Assembly: GCA_934378195.1 (NCBI GenBank)
Contig: CAKRPO010000006.1
Span: forward strand, 25,872 to 89,871
Length of the DNA: 64,000 nt
Source: an uncultured Blautia sp.
GTDB taxonomy: Bacteria > Bacillota > Clostridia > Lachnospirales > Lachnospiraceae
Direction: 5' to 3'
Under the pieces are notes generated by a model. The model had not been told where the DNA came from. It did not search any database and saw nothing but the letters and a program-made list of their open reading frames with translations. This document shows, piece after piece, positions 1-10,300 of this stretch; within the stretch, counting starts at the first letter, position 1; each line of letters starts with the position of its first letter. The position numbers were made by a program, and so were the translations under genes.

Positions 1-14
1 AAAGGAGAAAAGCA

Positions 15-248
15 ATGTTAGAAGAAATGAGAAAAATGATCGCAGAACAGTTAAACTGCGACGAAAGCGAAATCACAACAGACACTTCTTTTAAAGATGA
101 TCTTGGAGCAGATTCTCTTGATCTTTTTGAACTGGTAATGGCTCTGGAAGATGAATACAATATAGAGATCCCTGCTGAAGAGCTGACAGAACTGGCAACA
201 GTGGGAGATGTGATCGAATATCTGAAAGGCAGAGGCATCGAAGCTTAG
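15..248 (+). CDS. acpP: Acyl carrier protein
   Basis: A 77-residue acidic protein that carries growing acyl chains in fatty acid synthesis on a 4'-phosphopantetheine arm in the cytoplasm. The attachment motif GADSLD, with the modified serine, lies near residues 35-40 and is followed by the usual helix III sequence; the length is typical. The ribosome site AAAGGAG at the window's first bases fixes the ATG at 15. A strong terminator follows directly, so this is the last gene of a unit that begins outside the window, probably a fab operon. A phosphopantetheinyl transferase that could modify it lies 3.4 kb downstream. Identification is very secure. Confidence 0.97.
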   Translation: MLEEMRKMIAEQLNCDESEITTDTSFKDDLGADSLDLFELVMALEDEYNIEIPAEELTELATVGDVIEYLKGRGIEA

Positions 249-261
249 TATGCAGAACATT

Positions 262-292
262 CCCTGAGGCAGTGATGTCTCAGGGGTTTTTT
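262..292 (+). terminator. Intrinsic terminator after acpP
   Basis: Stem CCCTGAG (262-268) pairs with CTCAGGG (279-285), followed by a run of six T. It separates acpP from gltX. Confidence 0.9.
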
Positions 293-293
293 C

Positions 294-324
294 TGAGTTT
301 ATATATTATTTGAGTTTATATATT
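294..324 (+). repeat. 14-nt direct repeat, two copies
   Basis: TGAGTTTATATATT occurs at 294-307 and again at 311-324, a 17-nt period, between the acpP terminator and gltX. Both copies are A+T rich and could contribute to the gltX promoter; no clear -35/-10 pair was assigned. Confidence 0.6.
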
Positions 325-345
325 TTGAAAGGCAGGAAAGATACA

Positions 346-1794
346 ATGACAAAGATCAGAACAAGATTTGCACCGAGCCCTACAGGAAGAATGCATGTAG
401 GTAATCTTCGTACAGCACTTTACGCATATCTTATCGCAAAACATGAGGGTGGAGATTTTATCCTTCGAATCGAGGATACTGACCAGGAACGTTATGTAGA
501 AGGCGCTGTAGATATCATCTATCGTACGATGGCCGGAACAGGTCTGATCCATGACGAAGGTCCGGACAAGGATAAGGGATATGGTCCATACGTACAGAGT
601 GAGAGACAGGCATCTGGTCTGTATCTGAAATATGCACAGCAGCTGATCGACCAGGGTGATGCATATTACTGCTTCTGTGGACCGGAAGAGCTGGAATCTA
701 TGAAGCGTGTAGTGGCTGGTAAGGAGATCTCTATCTATGATAAGAGATGTCTGCATCTGTCCAAAGAAGAAGTGCAGAGACGTCTGGATGCAGGAGAACC
801 ACATGTTATCCGCTTCAATATGCCGACAGAAGGAACGACTACTTTCCATGACGTGATCTATGGAGATATCACAGTCAATAACGAAGAGATGGAAGATCTG
901 ATTCTGATCAAATCTGACGGATATCCGACTTACAACTTCGCAAACGTAATAGATGACCATCTGATGGGAATCACACATGTAGTCAGAGGAAATGAATACC
1001 TTTCTTCTGCACCAAAATACAACCGTATCTATGAAGCTTTCGGATGGGATATCCCGGTTTATGTACATTGTCCGCTGATTACCAACGAAGAGCATCAGAA
1101 ACTTTCCAAACGTTCCGGACATTCTTCTTATGAAGACCTTCTGGATCAGGGATTCCTTACAGAAGCAATCGTCAACTTCGTAGCACTTCTCGGATGGAGC
1201 CCGCAGGATAACTGTGAGATCTTCTCTCTTCCGGAACTGGTGAAGGCATTTGATTATCATCATATCAGCAAATCACCGGCAGTATTTGACATTACAAAGC
1301 TTCGCTGGATGAACGGTGAGTACATTAAGAAAATGGATCCGGATGCATTCTATGAGAAAGCACTTCCATATATGAAACAGATTCTCAAAAAGGACTATAA
1401 CTTCCGCAAGATTGCAGGAATGGTTCAGACAAGAATCGAGACATTCCCGGATATTCCGGCTCTGATCGATTTCTTTGAAGAAGTTCCGGAATACGACAGT
1501 GCAATGTACTGCCACAAGAAAATGAAGACAAACGAAGAGACATCTCTTGCCGTACTCAAAGAAGTACTTCCGGTTCTGGAAGCGCAGGAAGATTATACCA
1601 ATGATCCGCTGTTTGCATCTTTAAGTGCATTTGTCAAAGAAAAAGGCTACAAGAACGGTTATGTAATGTGGCCGCTTCGTACAGCAGTGTCCGGTAAACA
1701 GATGACACCGGCCGGTGCAACAGAGATTATGGAGATCATCGGCAAAGAAGAAACACTGAAACGTGTAAAGGCAGCAATTGAGAAACTCAGCTGA
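346..1794 (+). CDS. gltX: Glutamyl-tRNA synthetase
   Basis: Charges tRNA-Glu with glutamate using ATP (class I synthetase, cytoplasm). The HIGH-type signature [11 protein letters not shown] is at residues 10-20 and the KMSKS-type loop KLSKR at 252-256. A zinc site of the form CxC...CxH is complete (C109, C111, C135, H137), as in E. coli GluRS. The length of 482 aa is normal. The frame is open from 310, but 346 is preferred: it gives the conserved N-terminus [14 protein letters not shown] and has an AGGAAAG-like ribosome site. Whether it also misacylates tRNA-Gln for the amidotransferase route cannot be read here. Confidence 0.96.
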   Translation: MTKIRTRFAPSPTGRMHVGNLRTALYAYLIAKHEGGDFILRIEDTDQERYVEGAVDIIYRTMAGTGLIHDEGPDKDKGYGPYVQSERQASGLYLKYAQQLIDQGDAYYCFCGPEELESMKRVVAGKEISIYDKRCLHLSKEEVQRRLDAGEPHVIRFNMPTEGTTTFHDVIYGDITVNNEEMEDLILIKSDGYPTYNFANVIDDHLMGITHVVRGNEYLSSAPKYNRIYEAFGWDIPVYVHCPLITNEEHQKLSKRSGHSSYEDLLDQGFLTEAIVNFVALLGWSPQDNCEIFSLPELVKAFDYHHISKSPAVFDITKLRWMNGEYIKKMDPDAFYEKALPYMKQILKKDYNFRKIAGMVQTRIETFPDIPALIDFFEEVPEYDSAMYCHKKMKTNEETSLAVLKEVLPVLEAQEDYTNDPLFASLSAFVKEKGYKNGYVMWPLRTAVSGKQMTPAGATEIMEIIGKEETLKRVKAAIEKLS

Positions 1795-1803
1795 GAGTAA
1801 TAC

Positions 1804-3636
1804 ATGATAAAAAGAAACTCATCTCAACAAAGAGCAATCGCTCACCTGTCAGGACCCATGATGGTTCTGGCAGGCCCCGGTTCGGGGAAAACTTCCGTAA
1901 TCGTAGAACGAACAGCATATATGATAAATGATGGCGGGATTGCACCTGGCAATATTCTGGTAGTGACTTTTTCCAGGGCCGCGGCAAAGGAAATGAAGGA
2001 ACGGTTCTTAAGCTTTACCGGGCAGCAGCATACCCCGGTTACTTTTGGTACGTTTCATGGCGTTTTTTATGGAATCCTGAAGCATGCATATGGATTCACG
2101 GCGGCTAATATTTTATCCGAGGAAGAAAAATTTGGTATTCTCAAAGAACTGATACTGAATTATGGGGGAGATCTGGCTGAGGAAGGTGATTTTCCGGAAG
2201 AGATCGCGAAAGAGATCAGTGTCGTAAAAGGAAACAAAATCTCACTGGAGCATTATTATTCGTCGTGCTGTCCGGATGAAGTGTTCCGGCAGATCTATCA
2301 GGGATATCGGGAAATGTGTCAGAGCAGACGCAAACTGGATTTTGATGATATGATTCTGTACTGTTATGAGCTTTTTGTACAGAGAAAGGATATTCTCGCG
2401 GCCTGGCAGCGGAAATTCCAGTATATTCTGGTAGATGAGTTTCAGGATATCAACCAGCTGCAGTATGAGATCGTCCGGATGCTTGCACAGCCACAGAACA
2501 ATCTGTTTATCGTCGGAGATGATGACCAGTCTATCTATCATTTCCGTGGGGCCAGACCGGAGATCATGCTGAATTTTACGAGGGATTACCCGGAAGCAGA
2601 AACAGTTACACTAAATGTGAATTATCGATGCAGTGGACAGATTCTTTCATCTGCCATGCGTGTGATCGGAGAAAACAAGAAACGTTTTTCAAAAAAACTT
2701 TCCACGCCGAATCCGACAGGAGATACTGTGCGGATCCGGGAGTTTCAGAATCCGAGAGAAGAGTATCTGACTGTTGTGTCGGAGCTTCGAGAAAGAATGG
2801 AAAATGGAGAGAATCTGGAAGATACAGCAATTCTTCTTCGAACCAACCAGGAGGCAGAGGGGCTTGTAGGTGCACTGATGGAGCGGCAGGTTCCGTTTAA
2901 TATGAAGGAAAAACTGCCCAATCTGTTTCATCACTGGATCTGTCGAAATCTTCTGGCATATATGCATTTTGCGGCGGGAGACAGAAGCCGGAAATATTTT
3001 CTGGAATTTATGAACCGGCCGAATCGATATATTGCGAGAGATGCCCTGTCACTTTCCCCGATTGTTGATCTTGAACAGTTGAAAGAATATTATAAGGACA
3101 AAGACTGGATGTGTGACCGTATTACGACGCTGGAGACACATTTGCGGGTTCTGAAAGGACTGGCTCCATATGCAGCAATCAACTTTATTCGTAAAGGAAT
3201 GGGATACGAAGAATACTTGCATGAATATGCAGAGTATCGTAAAATAAAACCAGAAGAGTTAAGCGAGATTCTGGACCGACTGACAGAAAGTACAAAGGGA
3301 ATAAACAGTCTGGAAGAGTGGGAAGCTTATATTGAGGATTATACGGCCAAGCTGGAAGAACAGGCACGCAAGGCAGAGCAGGAACGGGAGGGCGTTCTGA
3401 TCTCGACGCTTCATGGTGTCAAAGGACTGGAATACGATCAGGTGTACATCCTCAATGTCAATGAGGGCAGCATGCCTTATCGAAAGGCTGTACTGGAACC
3501 TGCGATTGAAGAAGAACGCAGACTGTTTTATGTCGGAATGACCCGGGCCAGAAAGAAGCTTGCTTTGTGTTACGTGAGGCAGCAGTATGAGAAGAAGCGG
3601 GAACCGTCCCGGTTCTTAAAGGAGGCTGGAGTATGA
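1804..3636 (+). CDS. UvrD/PcrA-family ATP-dependent DNA helicase
   Basis: Superfamily 1A DNA helicase, expected to unwind DNA 3'-5' in repair or recombination. Visible motifs in order: Q motif at the N-terminus, Walker A GPGSGKT (residues 24-30), Walker B with DEFQD (from residue 211), motif III GDDDQSIYHFRGA, motif IV NYRCS, motif V with TLHGVKGLEYDQV, and motif VI VGMTRARKKL near the C-terminus. At 610 aa it is shorter than PcrA (about 730 aa), so it belongs to a compact UvrD-like subgroup and is not called pcrA. It starts 10 nt after gltX stops, with only a weak ribosome site, and overlaps the next gene by ATGA. Confidence 0.92.
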   Translation: MIKRNSSQQRAIAHLSGPMMVLAGPGSGKTSVIVERTAYMINDGGIAPGNILVVTFSRAAAKEMKERFLSFTGQQHTPVTFGTFHGVFYGILKHAYGFTAANILSEEEKFGILKELILNYGGDLAEEGDFPEEIAKEISVVKGNKISLEHYYSSCCPDEVFRQIYQGYREMCQSRRKLDFDDMILYCYELFVQRKDILAAWQRKFQYILVDEFQDINQLQYEIVRMLAQPQNNLFIVGDDDQSIYHFRGARPEIMLNFTRDYPEAETVTLNVNYRCSGQILSSAMRVIGENKKRFSKKLSTPNPTGDTVRIREFQNPREEYLTVVSELRERMENGENLEDTAILLRTNQEAEGLVGALMERQVPFNMKEKLPNLFHHWICRNLLAYMHFAAGDRSRKYFLEFMNRPNRYIARDALSLSPIVDLEQLKEYYKDKDWMCDRITTLETHLRVLKGLAPYAAINFIRKGMGYEEYLHEYAEYRKIKPEELSEILDRLTESTKGINSLEEWEAYIEDYTAKLEEQARKAEQEREGVLISTLHGVKGLEYDQVYILNVNEGSMPYRKAVLEPAIEEERRLFYVGMTRARKKLALCYVRQQYEKKREPSRFLKEAGV

Positions 3637-4181
3637 AGGCGGTTATTTATTTTACAGAAGTTTCGGAAAAATATGAACACAAGAATATGGAGCATATGAT
3701 CGGGGAGAAGCTTCTGGCTGAGGGATTGTACAGAGAGTATGGTCTGAAGCTGGCTTTTGAGCCAAGGGCGACAGGAGAACACGGCAAACCATTTCTGACA
3801 TTACAGCCAAAGATTCATTACAATATCACACATTCTGGCAAATATGTTATGTGTATTATTGCAGATCAGGAAGTTGGTATTGATGTGCAGGTACACAAGA
3901 AGGTGAATTATGAGCGGATGTTGGAGCGGATGGTACCGTCCGATATGATCCGGGAGATTATGGAGAGTGATGAACCGGAGAAAGCTTTTTTTGCCCAATG
4001 GGTTTTAAGGGAAGCTTACATCAAATGGACCGGAGAAGGGCTGTCGAGAGATCTTCGGACGATTCCTATGGATGACGGTAGTTATCTGATGCTTGAACTG
4101 GGGGAAGATTACAGCGGCGCTGTATGGACACGTAAACCACTGGAGCTGCGTTGGGAGCATGTGGAAGTACAGTTGCCTTAA
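3633..4181 (+). CDS. 4'-phosphopantetheinyl transferase (Sfp/AcpT type)
   Basis: Transfers 4'-phosphopantetheine from CoA to a carrier-protein serine. The family signatures are present: GIDVQ (the usual GIDIE Mg2+ site) in the middle and WVLREAYIKWTGEGL (the usual W-x-x-KEA-x-x-K helix) in the second half, in a 182-residue two-fold protein. The start is coupled to the helicase stop by the four-base overlap ATGA, so the two are co-transcribed. The local substrate may be the acyl carrier protein at the window start; no NRPS or PKS genes are visible, so a housekeeping role in fatty acid synthesis is plausible but inferred. Confidence 0.88.
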   Translation: MKAVIYFTEVSEKYEHKNMEHMIGEKLLAEGLYREYGLKLAFEPRATGEHGKPFLTLQPKIHYNITHSGKYVMCIIADQEVGIDVQVHKKVNYERMLERMVPSDMIREIMESDEPEKAFFAQWVLREAYIKWTGEGLSRDLRTIPMDDGSYLMLELGEDYSGAVWTRKPLELRWEHVEVQLP

Positions 4182-4204
4182 GGGCAGAGTAGAATGATGA
4201 CAAA

Positions 4205-4233
4205 GCAGCAAGAATGCAGAGGCATTCTTGAAT
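4205..4233. repeat. 29-nt palindromic repeat, copy 1
   Basis: Contains the perfect inverted repeat CAAGAATGC / GCATTCTTG around the loop AGAG (4209-4230). The complete 29-nt segment recurs without a mismatch at 40857-40885, so this is a dispersed REP-like element. It lies between the transferase stop and the first surface-protein gene. Confidence 0.8.
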
Positions 4234-4269
4234 GCTTATAGAGTTCTGATAAAAGGGAGGTATGCACGT

Positions 4270-5829
4270 ATGAAAAGGATACAATTAGCATGCTTACTGG
4301 CAATTGCCATGACTTTTAGTAGTCTTGACGGTACGGCTATGGCAGTCAGCGGTGCTGATCTTTCATCGGAGCCGCTTACAGAAGAGATTTCTGTAGAGAC
4401 AGAAGAAGATGCAGGTGCAGTTGATGATGAGACGGTAGTTCTGTCTGAGGATGAAGAAGAAACGGCCGTGGATGCTGGTTCAGAAGTAGAAGTTCAGGCG
4501 GAGGCAGAATCGACAGAAGCAGACTTTGATGATGGAATGCTGGAAGAAATTATTGTGGCAAAAGTGAATATGGAAAATGTCAGAACAAAATTCTATTCTG
4601 GAATGGAAAACGTTTATCTGGACAGGTGCAGTATTGAGGTTTCATATGGAAATGGTGAAGAAGAAACTATTGTTTTAGATGGAACTTCGGATATGAAGGA
4701 CTCCTATGGAAATCGATTTGGTTATGGATTTGGAGAACAGGATGGAAGTTATGTTTATCCAATGGGAAGTGCGTTGAGTGATGGAACTTATGATCTGATA
4801 TTTACTGCAAACGGTGAAAAATTAGATGTAGGTGCTGACTATACGATTACCGTGGGTAAAATGGATTCGTCGGAACTCAGAGAATTGAAGCCTGGAGTAA
4901 ATAAAATTATCTATAGTCCTGACAATAGTTTTGCATGGTATTGTTTCACACCGAAATATACCGGGGACTATATCATTGAGCCATCAGAAGAAATGGTGAT
5001 ATATTATGAAAATACAGTCTATAACTGGATGGATCAGGTAAAGGGAGAATATGAAAGTGGCAGATGGTCGTACGTACTTTCAGCGGGTGTGACATATTAT
5101 ATTGGTTTACGTGGCTCTATTTATGATTATAATACAGGTCCAGGTAATCGCTGGAACTATTTTGATATGATGATTATCAACTCGGAATGTGAGTTTGAAC
5201 ATACAATGGGGAGCTGGAAGACTACATCTAAGCCAACTGTCCTTAAAGAAGGAAGACGGGAACGCACATGCAAAGTCTGCGGAGAGAAAGAAACCACAAG
5301 GATTGCAAAATTGAAGCCTACGATCAGACTGAATCCTGCAATTGGAAAGACCATTCCGCTGAAAGTAAAACAGTCTTTCCCGGCAAAGGCAACCGGCCTT
5401 GCAAAAGGTGATAAAGTCGTTTCCTGGACAAGCAACAGCACCAGGATCACAACTGTTTCCAGGACAGGAACCGTTGTTGGTAAAAAAGCAGGAACAGCTA
5501 CGATCACAGTGAAACTGCAGAGCGGACTGAAAGCAAGCTTTAAGGTCAAAGTACAGAAGACAGATGTAGCGACCACTTCTCTCAGAGTAGTCAACAAAGC
5601 TACCGGAAAGACATTCAAATCCGCAACACTGAAAGTAAAAAAAACACTGACACTTGTATCAACAGTTGCACCGGTAACAAGCAAACAGAAAGTGACTTAC
5701 ACTTCTTCCAACAAGAAAGTTGCAACCGTAAATGCCAGAGGCGTGATCACAACCAGGAAAAAAGGCAAAACAACCATCACTGTAAAATCCGGCAAGAAAG
5801 CAGTCAGGATCCAGATCACAGTAAAATAA
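4270..5829 (+). CDS. Secreted surface protein with PPC-like and two Big_2 domains
   Basis: Predicted exported protein of 519 aa, function unknown. The start at 4270 follows AAGGGAGG and gives a signal peptide (MKRIQLACLLAIAMTF, cleavage near AMA-VSG). Then come an acidic, low-complexity stretch (about residues 35-90), an Ig-like segment of the kind repeated in the larger neighbour, a beta-sandwich with FTPKYTGDY, a Cys-pair unit around W316 (TCKVCG), and two Big_2-type domains (TSNSTRITTVSRTGTVVG and TSSNKKVATVNARGVIT). No LPXTG or other sorting signal is present, so attachment is unclear. The last 200 residues are nearly the same as the end of the protein at 7309, which points to module duplication or gene conversion. 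Confidence 0.8.
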   Translation: MKRIQLACLLAIAMTFSSLDGTAMAVSGADLSSEPLTEEISVETEEDAGAVDDETVVLSEDEEETAVDAGSEVEVQAEAESTEADFDDGMLEEIIVAKVNMENVRTKFYSGMENVYLDRCSIEVSYGNGEEETIVLDGTSDMKDSYGNRFGYGFGEQDGSYVYPMGSALSDGTYDLIFTANGEKLDVGADYTITVGKMDSSELRELKPGVNKIIYSPDNSFAWYCFTPKYTGDYIIEPSEEMVIYYENTVYNWMDQVKGEYESGRWSYVLSAGVTYYIGLRGSIYDYNTGPGNRWNYFDMMIINSECEFEHTMGSWKTTSKPTVLKEGRRERTCKVCGEKETTRIAKLKPTIRLNPAIGKTIPLKVKQSFPAKATGLAKGDKVVSWTSNSTRITTVSRTGTVVGKKAGTATITVKLQSGLKASFKVKVQKTDVATTSLRVVNKATGKTFKSATLKVKKTLTLVSTVAPVTSKQKVTYTSSNKKVATVNARGVITTRKKGKTTITVKSGKKAVRIQITVK

Positions 5830-5851
5830 TGCGATATATAAATTCAGACAG

Positions 5852-5880
5852 AATCCCGCGGCAAAAGCTGCGGGATTTTG
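5852..5880 (+). terminator. Intrinsic terminator, surface protein 1
   Basis: AATCCCGCGGC pairs with GCTGCGGGATT around AAAA, then TTT. It is homologous to the terminator at 7117, with a compensatory C-G to T-A change in the stem. Confidence 0.88.
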
Positions 5881-5894
5881 TCGATGAAAAGAAC

Positions 5895-5923
5895 TTGATT
5901 CAAGTACATATACTTGTTATGCT
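5895..5923 (+). promoter_or_regulatory. Candidate sigma-A promoter with dyad in the spacer, upstream of the Rpn gene
   Basis: TTGATT (5895-5900), 17 nt, TATGCT (5918-5923). The spacer contains a dyad CAAGTA-CATA-TACTTG (5901-5916), a plausible operator. The start codon of the nuclease gene is about 180 nt downstream. Confidence 0.45.
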
Positions 5924-6104
5924 ATATCTGTAGCAAATCTATGATCTGATGGCGAGTCAGCCAGGTGATTCCAGATAAAAATGAAAAAATATATGGAAAA
6001 TGAAAGAGAAGCCTTGTATCTTATGGGGATGTTTTATATAATAAACCCATAGAACATAACGGCGTATGATTCTGACGTTTTCCATTCTAAAGGCAGGAGG
6101 GAAA

Positions 6105-7103
6105 ATGTCAGAAGAAAACAGCCATGTTGAGAAACAGCCAAAGAATCCCATTACATACCAGAACAAAGATGTAGTATCCAAGATATTTGGGGAAAATCTA
6201 AGAGAAAAGTCTCTGGCAGTTTATGGGGTTAACATACCAAAGATAACAGAAGTATTACCAACAAATCTGCCAGTGATTGAAGCAAATGAGATGCGTCTTG
6301 ATAACCTGTTTCGTTTGGAGGATGGTTCCATAGCACTTGTGGATTATGAAAGCGTATATAAACGTAAGGATAAGATTAAATATTTGGGCTATATTGTCAG
6401 AACTCTGAAAAGAGATGAACTTCTGGGTGATTCAGAAAGAATGATTCGCATGATTGTAATCTATACCGGAGATGTAAAGAAGGGAACGACAGAAGCAAAG
6501 TTGGATACGGGGTGTTTACAGTTTACAGTAGAAGAAATCTTTCTGTCAGAATTGAATGGAGCTGAGATTGAGAGTATGCTGACTGAGCAGATTAAGTCAG
6601 AGGGAGTTCTTAATGAAGAAGAACAGATGCAGTTTGTGATCCTTCCACTGATCTATGCAGGAAGAAAAGAGAAGCAGGAGTGCATCCGCAGATGCTTTGA
6701 ACTTGCAAAGGAGATTAAGTCTTCGGAGATGCAGATATTTTTATTATCTGGTTTGTTGGTATTTACAGATAAAGTAATTATGCAGGAAGATTCAGAGAGG
6801 ATTCGGAGGTGGATCAAGATGACGAAGGTAGGAAGATTATTTGAGGAAGAAAAGTTGGAAGCGTTAAGGAAATTGGAAGAAGAGAAAGACCAGGAGATAG
6901 AAATAATAAACAGAGAATATCGTCAGAGCTTAAAGAAAATGAAAAAGGAGAGAAAAGAAGCAGAAAAAGAAGTTAAAAAACAAACGATACTACAATCATC
7001 GAAAACCATTGCACGACGTATGTTGAAAGATGGAATACCAATAGCCGAGATTCAGAAATTCGTCACAAACCTCAGTTATGAAGAGATAGCTGCCTTGAAA
7101 TGA
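6105..7103 (+). CDS. Rpn-family (PD-(D/E)XK) recombination-promoting nuclease-like protein
   Basis: A 332-aa protein resembling the Rpn/YhgA-like nuclease-transposase group common in gut Clostridia. Family members cut DNA and raise RecA-independent recombination. The N-terminal half holds a candidate PD-(D/E)XK core (RLDNLFRLEDGSIALVDYES, residues about 65-84, followed by KRKDKIKY). The C-terminal half has a charged coiled coil and ends in the characteristic ARRMLKDGIPIAEIQKF...SYEEIAAL tail. The ATG at 6105 follows GGCAGGAGGG; the frame is open further upstream but without a ribosome site. The exact catalytic residues are uncertain, since the usual ExQ is not obvious. It sits between two surface-protein genes that share a 3' module. 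Confidence 0.72.
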   Translation: MSEENSHVEKQPKNPITYQNKDVVSKIFGENLREKSLAVYGVNIPKITEVLPTNLPVIEANEMRLDNLFRLEDGSIALVDYESVYKRKDKIKYLGYIVRTLKRDELLGDSERMIRMIVIYTGDVKKGTTEAKLDTGCLQFTVEEIFLSELNGAEIESMLTEQIKSEGVLNEEEQMQFVILPLIYAGRKEKQECIRRCFELAKEIKSSEMQIFLLSGLLVFTDKVIMQEDSERIRRWIKMTKVGRLFEEEKLEALRKLEEEKDQEIEIINREYRQSLKKMKKERKEAEKEVKKQTILQSSKTIARRMLKDGIPIAEIQKFVTNLSYEEIAALK

Positions 7104-7116
7104 TATAAGTCATGCA

Positions 7117-7147
7117 GATTCCCGTGGCAAAAGCTACGGGAATCTTT
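7117..7147 (+). terminator. Intrinsic terminator, Rpn gene
   Basis: GATTCCCGTGGC pairs with GCTACGGGAATC around AAAA, then TTTGT. It is a diverged copy of the hairpin at 5852. Confidence 0.85.
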
Positions 7148-7215
7148 GTGTTATGCAAATAGCATAAAAATAGATGCGAATTGTTGGCTAATTTACCTAA
7201 TAGACAGAAAATGTA

Positions 7216-7233
7216 ACATAATTTTAATTATGT
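7216..7233. promoter_or_regulatory. 18-bp palindrome upstream of surface protein 2
   Basis: ACATAATT-TT-AATTATGT, a perfect 8-bp dyad about 75 nt before the start codon, in A+T-rich leader DNA. It could be an operator; no binding protein can be named. Confidence 0.4.
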
Positions 7234-7270
7234 AATAATGGACACAGAAAACCGTACGTTATATACTGAT

Positions 7271-7294
7271 TTTGTATAACTTTATTTATACAAA
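7271..7294 (+). promoter_or_regulatory. Leader hairpin abutting the ribosome site of surface protein 2
   Basis: TTTGTATAA (7271-7279) pairs with TTATACAAA (7286-7294). The 3' arm runs into the AAAGGAGG ribosome site at 7292-7299, so folding could limit access of the ribosome. Confidence 0.45.
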
Positions 7295-7308
7295 GGAGGT
7301 ATAGAGTT

Positions 7309-10300
7309 ATGAAAAGAAAACGCTTGGCGTTACTGCTGGCGGCGGCAATGACTGTGACAAGTCTTGACACATCAGCCATGTTTGTCAGTGGTGCAGATTT
7401 TTCTTCTGAAGTAGAAGAAGAGGTAGCTACGCAGGCAGAGGAAGGAGAGGACGTAGCAGAGGAAATTTCTGCTGATGACACTTCTGCAGATGTAGAGTTC
7501 TCAGATGAGACAATCGATGCAGAAGTACCGGATGAATCCGAAGTAGAAGCGGAAGTCACAGATGAAGAGCCATCTCAGGACGCAGATGTGCAAGTTGAGG
7601 AAGACACAGACGAACCTGACTTCAGTGCAGATGTGCAGGAAGAGGTGGCTGCAGATGCCGGGGATGATATGCATGAAGATGCAACTGTACTGGAACTCGA
7701 CAGGGATTACACGGTAGATCTTAAGGTTACGGATGAGGATGTATGGTTCAAATTTACTCCAGGTGAATCTGGAAGATACAATTTTTATTCAGAGTCAGAG
7801 AGATTTGAACATCCAGCTGTTTATTTTTATGATCCGGGCTACAGTATGGAGGAGTACTGTAGCGATGCCTGCGATAATAAAGGCAATGATTTCGCATTGA
7901 CTTCTCTCTATCTTGAAGAAGGGCAGACTTATTATTATCGGGTAAGGCTTCAGGAACTGGAAGAGGGTGCGGAAGGTGTACCTTTTACTGTACGGTTGGA
8001 GAAGAAACCAGAAGTAAAGGATGTCAGCATAGACCTGTCCAAAGTAAAGAAAGAATTTATTGCAGGAATGGATTACTTTAGTGCCAACGGTGTTCAGGTT
8101 ACTGTTAACTATGACGGCAGCAGTACTCCAAGAGTATTGACCTTTGATAATGACAGATACAGCAATTCTGTAAATGATTCTAAGGGAAATAGATTCTACT
8201 ATATTCTTACCAAAGACGGTGAGGAGGACGACTATGATTATGAAGAACTCCTGACTGCAGGCACGTATAAAGTAAGTTTCTGTTATTGGGATAGAAATTA
8301 TGAGGAACAGGAAATTGCGAAAATCACAGTGACAGCCAAGAAACCGGATGCATCTATGTTTGATGCATTGAATATTGGAGACAATACGATTGAAATCAAT
8401 CAGTATGAAACAGTTCACTGGTATTATGTCGAAGCAAAAGAAACCGGTGTTTATAAATTATCAGTCGAAACAATATATGACGAGAAGAATGATGACTATC
8501 TCTATCCGGATGAGAGGTGGAAAAAAATCAATCAGGATGGCACAGTTTCTGATGAATATCCAGAAAGAGATTCGGATGATATTGGATATTATCTGGAAAA
8601 AGGAGATAAATACCTTGTAGGATGGTATGTTTATTCTGATAATACTCCATTTAATACCAAAGTTAATGTCAGCAAAGTGCCACAGGTTACATCCGTTACT
8701 GCAATCACAGATGATATGCAGACAGAATATACAGAACATGTAGAATATATCAACGCATATGACTTGCAGGTAAAAGTAACCTATGAAGATGGTACAAGCC
8801 AGAAAATTGCATATGGGGATGAAGATACCTATGGCCGGTATTTAAGCGGCTGTCTTCTGACGGAAAATGGAGAGAATGTGGCTGGTTATCGTCCACAGGC
8901 AGGAAAATATATATTCAGAGTTCGCTTGGGTGGAAAAGACGTAGCAGATATTCCGATAACAGTAGTCGATGTAGATTCCAAAGTCACAGATAAGATTTCA
9001 GACGGTACATCTGAATTTGCCAATAATGGCAAAGTGCTTCTGAAATATACGGCTTCCGAAGATGGTCGTTATCAGTTTGATTTTAATGCTCCAGTAAACC
9101 AGATTGAGATTTACAAAGCAGATGGAAATTATGCGGACAATGTTTCTGTTGAAAATTCAAGAGTATTTGCAGATCTTGTAAAGGGTGCTACCTATTATGT
9201 ATATGCACAGCCGGATGATCTGTGCAAGAAGTTAACGGTAAATGTAACGCTTACAACAAGACCGGCAAGCCTGTCAGCGAAGAGCCTGAGAAAGACCGCT
9301 TACATTGCAGGTATTGATTCATTTAATGCAAATGATATCGAGACAACCGTCAGCTATGGAAATACCAGCAGAACGATCAGAGGAACGGACCTTTTAGAGG
9401 GATATAACCTGAGATACAAAGTAATGCAGGGCGAAGACACCGATGGCTATGGATGGGACGAGGAACCTTTGACAGAGGGAACCTGGACAGTAACTCCATA
9501 TCTGGCGTCCGGAACTGCAATTGATGTAGCCGCATCATCTACAACAGTTACAGCCAAAATGTTTGATGCAAACGAAATGAAAGCCTTTCCGGCAGTTGAA
9601 GAAAATAAATGGACGTCCGTTGAGAATACAAGAGGTGACAGAATGTTCTATACATTCACACCAAAGGAAAGCGGACTTTACACTTACAGCTGGGGAAGTG
9701 AAGAGGAATCTTATTCATTAGGGGTTTACAGAGCTGCTAATGCTCAGTACAGAAGAGTGTATGCAGACTATTCTACCCAGAATGTATTGTTTGAAGCAGG
9801 ACAAACATATCTCCTATTAGTCAGTACGTATGGAAATGCAAAATTTAAGATCGACCGTTTAGATCCGGGGGCCAAGCCGGAAACATTGAAAGAGCTTGCT
9901 CTTACAGATGGCATGAAGAAAAATGTGGAGATTGATAAATCTGTCGATTATCTTACATGTACCTTTACACCAAAGGAAAACGGAACGTATCAATTTGACA
10001 TTTCTGAGTATGATGGAAACTATGTTGATTCAAGTATCGAACTGAGACAGGGAAATGAAGTGATTTCTGATCGTTCCGAAAGAATTACAGCTAAGTTAGA
10101 AGCAGGGAAAGAATACGTTTACAGAGTCAGAACATACGATGATGATGAACCGACAACGGAACCATTTACCCTGGAGTTCAACAAAATACAGAAGAAAGAA
10201 ATCAAATCCATTGATCTTGTACTTAAAGATGGCAAAAAGGCATCTGATCTCAGAGTCTTTGATAATTTCGGCGATTTTTATCAGCTGAAAGTTACTTATG

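Noticed and set aside
316..1263. Long - strand open frame opposite gltX
   Set aside because: It is a mirror of a strongly conserved + strand gene, with an implausible Cys/Ile/Phe-rich composition and no ribosome site.
4270..5829. Sortase-anchored protein
   Set aside because: No LPXTG-like motif, membrane helix or basic tail at the C-terminus.
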